From NCBI GenBank assembly GCA_030442055.1, contig JAUJEB010000001.1, positions 3,224,001 to 3,288,000 on the forward strand: a stretch of DNA of 64,000 nt. The letters are read 5' to 3'. Shown in pieces: positions 50,875-60,300 of this stretch. This stretch comes from Agaribacillus aureus. Its GTDB lineage: Bacteria; Bacteroidota; Bacteroidia; Cytophagales; Cyclobacteriaceae. Both the position numbers and the translations under genes were made by a program. Below the pieces are notes generated by a model. The model saw only the letters and a program-made list of their open reading frames with translations. It ran no database searches and was not told where the DNA came from. Within the stretch, counting starts at the first letter, position 1. Each line of letters begins with the position of its first letter.

Positions 50875-51814
50875 TTATCTGTAATGTTTTCTTTTTTTGA
50901 TATTTCGGACACAATCGTTTAGTAAAGTCCTGATGCTGAGTAGTTCTCTTCCGTATATTAATACACCACGTCTTTTTTGTTCCCTTAATTTTTTTGTGGT
51001 TTGAAATGCCAGGTCACATTCCATCACATGAGGAATTATTTGCAGAGTTCTTTGATCAAAAGAATTTTCACTTTCATGAATAAAAGAAATGAGAGGTTCA
51101 ATTAGCGCTTTATATGCAATTTGTAAATTATTGACTTTACCTGTGGAAATTAGCTCCCGTTGCCTTTCCATCATGATTTTGGCGTAGAAGGTTAAGAATT
51201 TATCATTTTCAGGACTTATATTATTTGAAATGGCCTCTGCTACAAAGCTTATTATAAAGCTCCATTAGAGCTTTTAAATTTTGGTTCCATTTAAGACGAT
51301 TTTCTTCGAGTCTTTTAAAAAGAGTCTGGTTAAAATTCCCAAAGTAAATTTTAATTTCGTCAATGTGCCTGAAACAGTTTTTAATATTTAAAAAATCTGA
51401 TGCCTTATCATCGGCTTCCCCTATACGGTTAGAAACGAACATTTTATACAGGTCTTCGTTGCTTATGCTATTGACTTCATTCGTATTTAGTGCTGGAACA
51501 ATTCTTAAGGCTAATTTTTTATTGCCAAAATTCTTTAGCGCTTGAGAACTTCTAGCAATTTCATTCACTTGTTGATTAATGGCCGAATCCATAAAGCTAA
51601 TCAAATGAAAAAAATGAGACTCAAGCTCTTTGTATCTTTTTGTTTTAATATCCTGTTCTCTCTTAGCTTGTTCTTTTAGACCTTTTTTAAATATCCATAT
51701 TGCAATTAGTCCGCTTATAACTGCCCCAAGCATAGCAGCGACAACGTTTATTAAATTCGTCCAAAAAGAACTATCTCCCCCATAAAATTCACCTGATTGA
51801 AATATTATATCCAT
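50875..51814 (-). pseudogene. Frameshifted membrane-anchored coiled-coil protein
   Basis: Two minus-strand frames (51221-51814, 197 residues; 50875-51174, 99 residues from its first ATG) appear to be one gene broken by a +1 shift. Protein-like sequence continues without a stop from about 51252 in the second frame (FVAEAISNNI, PENDKFLTFYAK) straight into the second open frame. The combined product would be about 310 residues: an N-terminal membrane helix (LINVVAAMLGAVISGLIAIWIFK), a charged coiled coil, and a helical C-terminus. The layout recalls putative phage abortive-infection membrane proteins, but I cannot confirm a family. It lies 24 bp downstream of the winged-helix-like gene. Confidence 0.55.
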
Positions 51815-51838
51815 TGGTTAAAATTTTAGAATGCAACG

Positions 51839-52255
51839 CTAAATAGCAAATAGCATTGAAAAAATAGCTACAATAAATCCGATGATCCAATATAAAGCTT
51901 GATTGCGATGGTAATGATCACGAAATCTGTGATAAAGCTGCCTTAAAGGTAAGGGTTTAATTTTTTCAAATGCTTTTTTTGCTTGTTCCTCTTTTTGAGG
52001 TTTTGCTAATTTTTTTATAATAGGGTCATATTGATCTACAAGTAGTTCGCCTTTCAGTGTTGTTTTAAAATAGCTAATATCATCCTTGGTTATTTCTTTT
52101 ATATATTCATGCCTTCTTAGCCACCCTAGCAAATGCCTTGTGCTTCTACTGTCAAAATGTTTCCCAGTTAATTCATCAAATGAGATCAGCTTATTGCTTT
52201 TATTGACTTCAGGTAACAGGATGAACCTATACCAATAATGATAGTTCGCAGGCAT
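51839..52255 (-). CDS. Tail-anchored winged-helix-like protein, function unknown
   Basis: A 138-residue protein. The first 75 residues (RFILLPEVNKSNKLISFDELTGKHFDSRSTRHLLGWLRRHEYIKEI) have a winged-helix-like helical pattern. A charged linker follows, then a single C-terminal membrane helix (ALYWIIGFIVAIFSMLFAI), so the domain would be held at the inner membrane. It is upstream of and close to the frameshifted membrane gene, suggesting a two-gene membrane system. It lies within the inner direct repeats beside ParDE. Confidence 0.6.
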   Translation of the reverse strand: MPANYHYWYRFILLPEVNKSNKLISFDELTGKHFDSRSTRHLLGWLRRHEYIKEITKDDISYFKTTLKGELLVDQYDPIIKKLAKPQKEEQAKKAFEKIKPLPLRQLYHRFRDHYHRNQALYWIIGFIVAIFSMLFAI

Positions 52256-52412
52256 ATAGTAAAATTTGGAAAAACAATTAGCTTATGGTCTTAGGCTCAA
52301 ATAAAATAAAAAACCGTTCATAACCAAATCGAATGGAGAGTGCTAAGGATCGGAAATTTGTTTCTTTTCGCCGAAAACTCTCTTTTGTTTCAGATATGTT
52401 TTAGGAGGGAAA

Positions 52413-52443
52413 TAAAAAAGGCAGCTACTTCAACGTAACTGCC
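52413..52443 (-). terminator. Orphan minus-strand terminator beside the right inner repeat
   Basis: GGCAG at 52420-52424 and CTGCC at 52439-52443, with TAC/GTA inside, form a stem; on the minus strand it is followed by TTTTTT. No minus-strand gene lies to its right, so it is either a relic or the end of an inserted element. Confidence 0.6.
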
Positions 52444-52470
52444 TGATTATCAGTGTAGAAGGGAACCCTC

Positions 52471-52499
52471 GATTATCTAACCGTTTTTCCAAGGATTGT
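52471..52499. repeat. Inner direct repeat, right copy
   Basis: It matches the left copy at 49972-50000 at 24 of 29 positions, including the first 13 bases (GATTATCTAACCG). The two copies enclose 2.5 kb with ParDE, the frameshifted membrane gene and the winged-helix-like gene. Confidence 0.65.
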
Positions 52500-52647
52500 C
52501 AATTAACGATTCAGCTCCTAAACAGCTTGGAAAATTGGAAGAAGGTTGCTTGAGTTCTTTTTGGTTTAATAACAAGTTGGCAGTAATCATATAAACCCTC
52601 CCATCTAATATTACACACCCTAAAAATAAAAAAGTATCTAAAAAAAA

Positions 52648-52686
52648 TTTGTGTAGCTACTTGGCTTCATTTATATTTGTAGCCAA
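52648..52686 (+). promoter_or_regulatory. Bacteroidota-type promoter overlapped by an inverted repeat (ArsR operator candidate)
   Basis: TTTG (52648-52651) and TATATTTG (52672-52679) fit the -33/-7 pattern with a 20-bp spacer. TTGGCT (52661-52666) and AGCCAA (52681-52686) form an inverted repeat that straddles the -7 box, 12 bp before the ArsR start, as expected for autorepression. Confidence 0.6.
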
Positions 52687-52697
52687 ATGACTTCATA

Positions 52698-53024
52698 ATG
52701 AATTTAAGACGAGATGTTTTTCAAGCAATTTCAGATCCAACAAGAAGGGCAATCATGTTGTTGTTAGCTTCACAATCGATGACTGCAGGGGTCATTGCAA
52801 CTCATTTCAATTCGGCAAGACCCACTATTTCCAAGCATATTAAAGTATTAACAGAATGTGAACTGGTCAAGTCTCATCAAAGGGGAAGGGAAATCCATTA
52901 TGAAGTTAACATTACAAAAATGAAAGAAGTTGATCAATGGTTAAAAGAATTCCAAACAATTTGGGAAAATAGATTTGTTCAACTGGATGAAATATTACTT
53001 AACAGCAAGAATGATAAAAAATGA
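52698..53024 (+). CDS. ArsR-family (SdpR-like) winged-helix repressor
   Basis: A 108-residue winged-helix protein (MNLRRDVFQAISDPTRRAIMLLLA ... SMTAGVIATHFNSARPTISKHIKVLTECELVKSHQRGREIHYEVN). ISDPTRRAIMLLL and PTISKHIKVL are the signature of the ArsR/SdpR autorepressor group, and no metal-binding cysteines are seen. The gene overlaps the SRPBCC gene by 4 bp (ATGA), a very common pair. Confidence 0.93.
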   Translation: MNLRRDVFQAISDPTRRAIMLLLASQSMTAGVIATHFNSARPTISKHIKVLTECELVKSHQRGREIHYEVNITKMKEVDQWLKEFQTIWENRFVQLDEILLNSKNDKK

Positions 53025-53521
53025 AAAAAAGCTTATTTTTTGATTTTTCTGTAAACAAGAAAACCAAAACGATTACGGTAAAAAGAGAGTTTGCTGCTTC
53101 GCTTCCATTAGTTTGGGATGCCTGGACAAATGCGAATATTCTTGATAAATGGTGGGCTCCAAAAGGTTGGGTATGCCAAACCAAATCAATGAAATTTATG
53201 GAAGGCGGTTTTCGTCATTACATGGTTAGAGGCCCGAAAGGAGAAGAACATTGGAGCATAATGAACTATACAAATATTCAATTACATAAAGAGTTTTCTG
53301 GTACTGAATGTTTTGCAGACGAGAACGTAATGTTGAACAAAGATTTTCCGCAATCCGAATTCAGAATTGTATTTGAGGAAAAAAATGGCAGAACCTTTAT
53401 AGAGCATTTCACCACCTATCTGAATCTTGAGGATTTAGAGGCCAGCTTAAAATACGGATTCAAGGAAGGTACAATTGATGCTTTTGAAAGATTGGATGAA
53501 ACTTTGGAAACAAAGAAATAA
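53021..53521 (+). CDS. SRPBCC (AHSA1/START-like) domain protein
   Basis: A 166-residue hydrophobic-ligand-binding fold (VKREFAASLPLVWDAWTNANILDKWWAPKGWVC ... FIEHFTTYLNLEDLEASLKYGFKEGTIDAFERLDETL). The DKWWAP element and the final long helix are typical of AHSA1-like proteins paired with ArsR repressors. The ligand is unknown. It is translationally coupled to the repressor. Confidence 0.92.
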   Translation: MKKSLFFDFSVNKKTKTITVKREFAASLPLVWDAWTNANILDKWWAPKGWVCQTKSMKFMEGGFRHYMVRGPKGEEHWSIMNYTNIQLHKEFSGTECFADENVMLNKDFPQSEFRIVFEEKNGRTFIEHFTTYLNLEDLEASLKYGFKEGTIDAFERLDETLETKK

Positions 53522-53572
53522 CTGCTGCGAACAATACATAAACGCAATAATGGCCAAAGCGCAAAAGAAATA

Positions 53573-53595
53573 GATCACAGCTTGTGATCCCTTTT
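53573..53595 (+). terminator. Terminator after the ArsR-SRPBCC operon
   Basis: GATCACA and TGTGATC form a 7-bp stem with a GCT loop, followed by CCTTTT. It is directly followed by the right outer direct repeat, the same hairpin-then-GTAG arrangement seen at the inner repeats. Confidence 0.65.
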
Positions 53596-53596
53596 G

Positions 53597-53623
53597 GTAG
53601 CGCCGAGGGGATCAATATCGAAC
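53597..53623. repeat. Outer direct repeat, right copy
   Basis: This 27-bp sequence differs from 47997-48023 in one base (CGCCG for CGGCG). The flanks of the two copies do not match. On the minus strand the reading frame gives RFDIDPLGATKRDHKL and TGA. The rest of the gap to 53853 shows nothing. Confidence 0.75.
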
Positions 53624-53853
53624 CTGATCATTCCAGATCTGAACGAAATCTTGAAATACTCAAGCATGCGCTATTAAGTTCATAGCGTTATTCATAAATC
53701 GTTAGGAATTTCGTAATTGATGAGATTTGTTGAATACCTAAAAAAAATCGCCAAAGTCTTGAAATCAATTCCACCGATTATGGATATCAGGTGACTTTCA
53801 ATAGGTCTGGTCCATCAATTGAAAAACCTACGTAATTCCACTTTAATATGGGT

Positions 53854-54282
53854 TTATAGGTGCTGTCTGATAATCAGAATGTATTCCCGTATAAAATCAG
53901 TTAAGATTTGCTTGGTCAAAGGTTTCGAAATATAAGCTTTTACATTATAAAAGCTTAGCGATTTCACCTTATCCTCGTGCCTTATCGACGAACTCAACAT
54001 CATAATAGGAATACTTGCCGTATCAGTCATGGGACTTAGTCTTGGAAGTGCATCCAGGAATTCAAAACCGTCCATTCTGGGCATATTTATATCCAGAATA
54101 ATAAGGTCAAGGGCACTTAAAAAGTCTCTATTTCCCGCCAGGTATATTAAGGCATCTTCCCCATTTGAAAATTCTGTAATTTGATCGAATGAAATCTCAT
54201 CACTTGCATGGATGAAATTACGAGTGATAAAATTGTTTATTTCATCGTCATCAATTAACAATACATTTCTTAGTTGTATCAT
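53854..54282 (-). CDS. Single-domain response regulator
   Basis: A 142-residue receiver-only protein (NVLLIDDDEINNFITRNFIH; phospho-acceptor in LIILDINMPRMDG; MLSSSIRHEDK; YISKPLTKQIL). This Rcp1/CheY-like class transmits phosphate without a DNA-binding domain. It overlaps the upstream kinase gene by 32 bp and is its likely partner. Confidence 0.92.
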   Translation of the reverse strand: MIQLRNVLLIDDDEINNFITRNFIHASDEISFDQITEFSNGEDALIYLAGNRDFLSALDLIILDINMPRMDGFEFLDALPRLSPMTDTASIPIMMLSSSIRHEDKVKSLSFYNVKAYISKPLTKQILTDFIREYILIIRQHL

Positions 54283-55357
54283 AAGGTTTTTCCTTTAAAT
54301 AAATGGTGAATTCCGATCCCGTATTTGGTATGCTCTCAACTTTTACAGACCCACCACAATTTTCTGCTATGGTCTTTACAATGTGTAATCCAATACCTTT
54401 CCCATCGACCTTTTCATTGTTGCGGTAGAACATTCTGAATATCTTATCGTGGTATTTGCTTTCAATGCCTATCCCATTGTCTTTCACTTTTAAGCAAATA
54501 AATTTGCCCTCCTTTTGGGAAGATATTACAATTTGGGGCGTAACATCCTTTTTAGCATATTTCAAAGCATTAAAAATCAGATTGTAAAGGAGACTGTATA
54601 TTTGAGATTTCGTGAAATTTGTTGAGGGACAGGAACTAAAATCTATGTCTATTTGAGCTGAAGTTGCATTTACAATCTGATCTAAATTCTCCAATACCTC
54701 CACCGCTACCTCATCAAAACTAACCATTTCAATTGGCGCCGGATTATTTTGCATCAACAACACCTCATTTAAATGTTCGATAATATCATCTGTCTTCAGA
54801 ATCGAGGTGCTCATATGATTCAGGAGATCATTTTTTTCATGCTCGTCGTCACTATTTTGATATATTTCCATTAAAACTTTTAAATTTTTAACAGGGCCTC
54901 TCAGGTCATGAGAAACCGTGTAGACGAAACTATCCAGCCTTTTGTTAATCTGTACCAGCTCATCACTGACTTTGTGACGCTGTATGGCGTAGTAAATGGT
55001 TTTTCGCAATAATTCCGCATTAAACTCCCCCTTGATCAGGTAGTCCTGGGCACCATTGTTAATGGCTTGCAAGGCAATTGACCGGTCATCATAGCCGGTA
55101 ATGATGACGATGGGGATCCAGGAAAATTGTTGTCTTAATTTGCTAATACTGTCCAGTCCAACGCTGTCGGGCAGAAAGAAATCCAGCAAAATAATGTCAA
55201 ATTCCTCACAATGAAGAATGTCCTCCGCGGCTTTTAGTTCTTCACAGGTAATTAACTTGTCTATTTCAATACCAGACTCTATTAACATCTCCTTAAATAA
55301 TTGTTGATCTGCCTTACTATCCTCGGCCAGCAAAATCCTGATTTTGTCAAATTGCAT
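54251..55357 (-). CDS. Response-regulator/histidine-kinase hybrid
   Basis: I prefer the ATG at 55357 (MQFDKIRILLAEDSKADQ); a longer frame begins with TTG at 55396. The 368-residue protein has an N-terminal receiver (LLAEDSKADQQLFKEML; LLDFFLPDSVG), a short linker with TGYDDRS, HisKA with VYTVSHDLRGPVKNLK, and a HATPase C-terminus (LLYNLIFNALKYAKKD; KDNGIGIESKYHDKIF; GKGIGLHIVKTIAENCGG). It senses nothing by itself; the receiver controls the kinase. It overlaps the downstream response regulator by 32 bp. Confidence 0.92.
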   Translation of the reverse strand: MQFDKIRILLAEDSKADQQLFKEMLIESGIEIDKLITCEELKAAEDILHCEEFDIILLDFFLPDSVGLDSISKLRQQFSWIPIVIITGYDDRSIALQAINNGAQDYLIKGEFNAELLRKTIYYAIQRHKVSDELVQINKRLDSFVYTVSHDLRGPVKNLKVLMEIYQNSDDEHEKNDLLNHMSTSILKTDDIIEHLNEVLLMQNNPAPIEMVSFDEVAVEVLENLDQIVNATSAQIDIDFSSCPSTNFTKSQIYSLLYNLIFNALKYAKKDVTPQIVISSQKEGKFICLKVKDNGIGIESKYHDKIFRMFYRNNEKVDGKGIGLHIVKTIAENCGGSVKVESIPNTGSEFTIYLKEKPYDTTKKCIVN

Positions 55358-55565
55358 ATAATTAATAATTAAGTTTTCTTTAGGGCAATTCAGCAATTAT
55401 TAGTCATCATTGCCATTTTTCCTATAAAGAGAATCCAGCACCTTTACAGCGCCGCAAGTGTTGTTGATCGGCATGGGATAGAATTACCGCTGACGATCCC
55501 CTCTGCCAACCGGGTGTCTGCCTAATTGTTGTCCATATTTAACATATCCACGGGTGGTATTCCTC

Positions 55566-56384
55566 TTATGATTTAAAAATTGTAAAATAAAAGGTGGTCC
55601 CCTTACCAGATGTCGATTTCATCCAAATCTTCCCCTGGTGTTTTTCCACAATCTTTTTACAGATTGCCAGGCCAATACCAGTGCCTTCATATTTTTCCCT
55701 GGTATGAAGTCTTTGAAATACCTGAAAGATTCTTTCCGAATATTCGTTTTCTATGCCTATTCCATTGTCCTCCACTGCGAAAAACCAATACCTTTCTTTT
55801 TCTGAAACATTGATGAATATATGCGGGCTTTCGGCTGGTCTACGATACTTTATAGCATTGGCAATCAGGTGTTGTAGCAATTGTAGCATTTGCATTGGGT
55901 TTGCCTTGATATTCACCGGTCCATTATACCGTATTTGCGTATTTGACTGCTCAATTTTCAACTGCAAGTTTTGTTGAACTTTTTTTACAATTTGAGTTAG
56001 ATTAATTGATTCGAACTTTGCGTTACTACCTCCAATTTTTGCATATCCGAGCAGATCCCTTATCAGTTGTTGCATTCTTTGTGTCCCGTCAATAATGTGG
56101 GTTAAAAAATCATGCCCCTCGTCAGACAGACTTGCTCCATATCTCTTTCTTAGCAATTGGGAATAACCCATTATGACATGTAACGGTTCCTGTAAGTCAT
56201 GAGCGGTGATGTGGGCAAACTCCTCCAGTTCTTTATTTGAAGAAGCCAGGTATTCCAATTCTTTCTCCAGAGCCCTGATTATTTGCTTAGCGCTGGTCAA
56301 ATTTGCCTCAGTAGCTGGCAATGGTTGATGTAACTGCCCGTAACCCTTCCGAAGACTTCCCCGAGTTCCTTGAATCGTACGCAT
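55566..56384 (-). CDS. Sensorless cytoplasmic histidine kinase
   Basis: A 272-residue kinase without sensor or membrane segment. After a coiled-coil start (SAKQIIRALEKELEYLASSNKELEEF) come HisKA with FAHITAHDLQEPLHVIMGYSQLL, the N box HLIANAIKYRRP, and G boxes EDNGIGIENEYSERIFQVFQR and GTGIGLAICKKIVEKHQG. Its form matches the C-terminal kinase modules of phytochrome or CheB-CheR-linked kinases. It is separated from the other kinase gene by 208 bp. Confidence 0.9.
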   Translation of the reverse strand: MRTIQGTRGSLRKGYGQLHQPLPATEANLTSAKQIIRALEKELEYLASSNKELEEFAHITAHDLQEPLHVIMGYSQLLRKRYGASLSDEGHDFLTHIIDGTQRMQQLIRDLLGYAKIGGSNAKFESINLTQIVKKVQQNLQLKIEQSNTQIRYNGPVNIKANPMQMLQLLQHLIANAIKYRRPAESPHIFINVSEKERYWFFAVEDNGIGIENEYSERIFQVFQRLHTREKYEGTGIGLAICKKIVEKHQGKIWMKSTSGKGTTFYFTIFKS

Positions 56385-56775
56385 ATTTAATCAATATTTT
56401 ATGTGATGAATTACAAAAAAATCCTACACCATTACACTACGGTAATAGAGCACAATCTCTTATTCGGTAATAAAGGGTGAGCTGGTATCATGATGGTAAA
56501 TACTAAAGATTAATACATATCGCCATCATAAGTAAACAAAAATAGCAAGTCACACTTATTCGTTGCAATAGAGTATTTTCCTAATATGAACTTTAATTAC
56601 ATAATCTAAGGATCAGGGGCAATTATCAAACATTTTCCTTCCATAGACTTTGGGATATTCGCTATGGATTTAAAATTTAGCGGTAGATTCACCTAAACTG
56701 ATTTTTAAGCGTATCCTCTATTGATCAGCATAACAGGCCGGCCTACCTTTAGCATATAAAATAATAAGAAAAATT
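56385..56775. other. Divergent intergenic region
   Basis: This 391-bp AT-rich region holds the promoters of the sensorless kinase (minus) and the response regulator (plus). TACCTTTA at about 56741 resembles a TAnnTTTG box, 27 bp before the response-regulator start. No gene, repeat or hairpin was found. Confidence 0.5.
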
Positions 56776-57198
56776 ATGAAAAAGGTTGGGAAGATTATGT
56801 TCATCGACGATGATGATACATTTAGTTTTATATTAAAAAAGACTTTTGAGATTGGTGGTATAAAAAGCAGGGTAATTTGTAAAACCAGGGCCAAGGAGGC
56901 ATTATTATATTTATCCACTTTGGATAATGAAGATTTTCCCGAACTTATTTTCCTGGATATCAATATGCCTGTAATGGATGGGTTTGAATTTCTTGAAGCG
57001 TATAAAAGCATGGGATTAAACAAAGCCCATGAAGATACGGTTATTGCTATGCTTTCTTCTTCTATTTACATTAACGATGAAAAAAAGGCCCATGTATTTG
57101 AGGAGGTACAGGATTTTATAACCAAACCGATAGACCTGGAAAGAATTCAAAAATTTTGTGATGAACATGAATTGGAACTGATTGAGGCCCATGCGTAA
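56776..57198 (+). CDS. Single-domain response regulator
   Basis: A 140-residue receiver-only protein (IMFIDDDDTFSFILKKTF; LIFLDINMPVMDGFEFLEA with the phospho-acceptor; MLSSSIYINDEKKAHVFEE; FITKPIDLERI). It is related in form to the regulator at 53854-54282 and precedes the CheB-CheR genes by 143 bp, so it may receive phosphate from the first CheB-CheR kinase. Confidence 0.92.
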   Translation: MKKVGKIMFIDDDDTFSFILKKTFEIGGIKSRVICKTRAKEALLYLSTLDNEDFPELIFLDINMPVMDGFEFLEAYKSMGLNKAHEDTVIAMLSSSIYINDEKKAHVFEEVQDFITKPIDLERIQKFCDEHELELIEAHA

Positions 57199-57341
57199 AT
57201 TATGATATTTACCGGACTGTTGGGTTATAATTAACTAGCATTTGTTAGTCACAAAAGAATTTAATATATTGTACGTAACGAACTTAAGCTGCCTGTTAGA
57301 ATCGGCCTAATCTCAAACAGGAACAACAGTGATACCCAGCT

Positions 57342-60300
57342 ATGAATGAGAACCAATTTTCCGTTGTAGGTATTGGAGCATCTGCCGGAGGCTTAAAAGT
57401 AATACAAGACTTTTTTGATAAAATACAGGCGCCCGTCAATGCTACCTTTATCATCATACAACACTTATCGCCCGATTACAAGAGTATGATGGATGATCTT
57501 TTAAGTGACCATACCTCACTTGAGATCGAGACCATTCAGCATAACCAGTTAATTAAACCTCACCATATATATCTTATCCCGCCGAATAAGAATGTGGAGA
57601 TATATAATGACAAGTTTGTTTTGTCTGAAATAGACCGGGCTGTACCTGTCAATTATCCGATAGATATTTTTTTTCAATCCTTGAGCCGTAACTTCCAGGA
57701 AAGAGCAGTAGGGATCATTCTTTCGGGAACAGGAACAGATGGTTCCAGGGGTATTAAGGCCATCAAGGAGGAAGGTGGACTGATCCTTGTCCAGGATCCC
57801 GAGAAATCGGAATTTGATGGTATGCCAAAAAGTGCGGTTAACACAGGATTAGTGGATATAGTAGGACCGGTAGATTTAATCGCCTCCCGATTGGTTAATT
57901 TCCTTGAAATCGGCAGGCTTGATATTCAAATTGACGGTTTGAGGCTGAATAATGAATTTGACCATGTAAAAACCTTGGATGCCATTCTGGACCAGCTGGC
58001 TTCGAGAAGAAATATTGATTTTAAGCTGTACAAAAAAGGCACTATTCTTAGAAGAATCGCAAAGCGTATTCAGATCCTGGGATTGCAATCACTAAGTGAT
58101 TATCACGATTACCTTGTACGAGAGGAAATTGAAGCCGAAATTCTTGAAAAGGAATTTTTGATCGGGGTAACTTCCTTTTTCAGGGATAACGGCGCTTTTA
58201 AATACCTCAAGCAAAAGATATTAGGCCAGATATTTAAATCAAAGCCCGCTACGGAAGAAATTAGAATATGGAGCGTTGGGTGTGCCACGGGAGAAGAAGC
58301 TTACTCTCTGGCCATATTATTGGATGAATATAAGAAAGCCAATAACCTGAAACATTCATTTAAGATTTTTGCCACCGATTTAAATGACCTTTATTTGAAT
58401 GAAGCAGCAAAAGGTGTTTTTAACAACAGGCTTGTGGTCGATTTGGATAAAAAACGTTTGGAAAAGTACTTTATCTTTAAAAAAGATCAGTGCCATATAA
58501 AAAAAGACATTAGAAATACCATTGTTTTTGCCAATCACGATATCCTGAAAAACCCACCATTTATCAATATTGATCTTATTGTATGCAGAAATGTGTTGAT
58601 TTACTTTGAAAAGGACCTGCAGCAATCTTTGTTCAACAGATTTAACTACTGCCTGAGTCAAAACGGCTTTTTATTCCTGGGCCTTAATGAGTCTGTTAAC
58701 AGCGACAATCAAAATTTTTTGGTAATCAGTAATAAATGGAAAATTTATCAAAACAAATCAGTTGTAAAAGAACTGCCCCAAAACAATCTGTTTAAGCTGA
58801 ATTTAAAAAGAAACCAGGTTTCCAAAAAATTGGACTCACCTAAAAACCCCACCAAAACAGTTTTTTCATCAGACAGCGATATCAAACAGTATATTAGCAC
58901 CCTATTAAAATACTATGCGCCAACCTTCATATTGGTAAATGACAAACTGGATGTCTTGCACATTTCAGGTGAAGCTCAGAAGCTAATGAGATTTCCCAGG
59001 AACCGGTTGGAGTTTAACCTGGAAAATATGGTCTCAAGGAAAAACCTTGGCATATTCAGGGCTGGGATCCAAAGAGTGAACGAGGAAAATAATAGCATTA
59101 AATTTTCGGATATCCCATTTTTAAATGAGTCTGATACTACGCATCTGGATTTAAAGTTTATTCCGCTTTGGTTTGAGGATCTGGAGGAAAAGTTATTTAT
59201 CGTTGAGTTAGGAAATCAGTCAAAAAAAGACTCAAAAGTAGTAAAAGAATCTTATGACGGACAAAGATTTTATGATAAACATGTCCGTTCGCTGGAGGTA
59301 AAGCTAAAAGATACTGAGCAGCAATTGGATGAATATATTGGGCAATTCGAACAAACCAATGAAGAATTGCAAACCTCCAACGAGGAACTAATGTCCTCCA
59401 ATGAGGAAATGCAAAGTACGAATGAAGAATTGCAGGCAGTAAATGAGGAGTTGTACTCAGTGAATAGCGAATTGCAATCGAAGTTGGTGGAAATTACGGA
59501 TATAAACAACGACATCAATAACCTACTCTCCAGTACAGAAATCGGTACGATTTTTTTGGATAACCAACTGAAGATAAGAAAATACACCCCGGTAATTGAA
59601 CGCTTATTTAATATACAAAAAAGTGATATTGGAAGGCACATTTACAACTTCACCGATAACTTTGACTTTGACAATTACAGAAACAGCCTGAGCAAAGTTT
59701 TAGAGTCCAGAGACTCAATAGAATTTGAGATAAAAAACAGCTCAAATCAAAAATACTATTTGATGAAAATCAACCCCTTCATCAATCACAAGGGCTCTTT
59801 GAAAGGGGTGGTCATATCTTTTATAGATATTGACGAAACTACCAGGATCGAGGAGGAAATAAACAGATGGTTTGATTTATCTGTAGACCTGATATCTATT
59901 AGTGATAAAGATGGCCACTTCAGGCAGCTTAACCAAAGGTTTGAAGAGCTTTTGGGATGGACCAAGGATTACATGTTTCATAAACCTATTCTTGAGTTTA
60001 TTCATGCTGATGACAAAAAAGACACCAAAGATTATTTAAAGAAATTGGCTACAGCACCTTCTACCCATCATTTCGAGAATCGGCTTATTACCCAGGACGG
60101 GAGCTTCAGGGTAATTGCATGGTCATGTCAATCCACCCAGGAAGGCATCATTTATTCAATTGGCAGAGACATAACCCAGGACAAGAAAAACTATGAAAAC
60201 TTGAAGAGGTCGCATGAGGAACTTGAGCAGTTTGCTTACGTAGCCACACATGATTTAAGAGCGCCAATTGTCAACATCGGGTCTTTGGTCAATATTTTTG

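Larger units (their letters stand above)
52256..52647. other. Intergenic region with the right inner repeat and an orphan terminator
   Basis: The region holds a hairpin at 52413-52443 and the 29-bp repeat at 52471-52499. The remaining sequence is AT-rich without recognisable genes. Confidence 0.55.

Noticed and set aside
51221-51814. Treating the 197-residue frame as a complete independent gene
   Set aside because: Protein-like sequence continues directly in the +1 frame into the next open frame, so a single broken gene explains both better.
47997-53623. Intact tRNA genes at the GTAGCG repeats
   Set aside because: Only a 3'-end-like segment is present; no matching acceptor, D or anticodon arms can be folded on either side.
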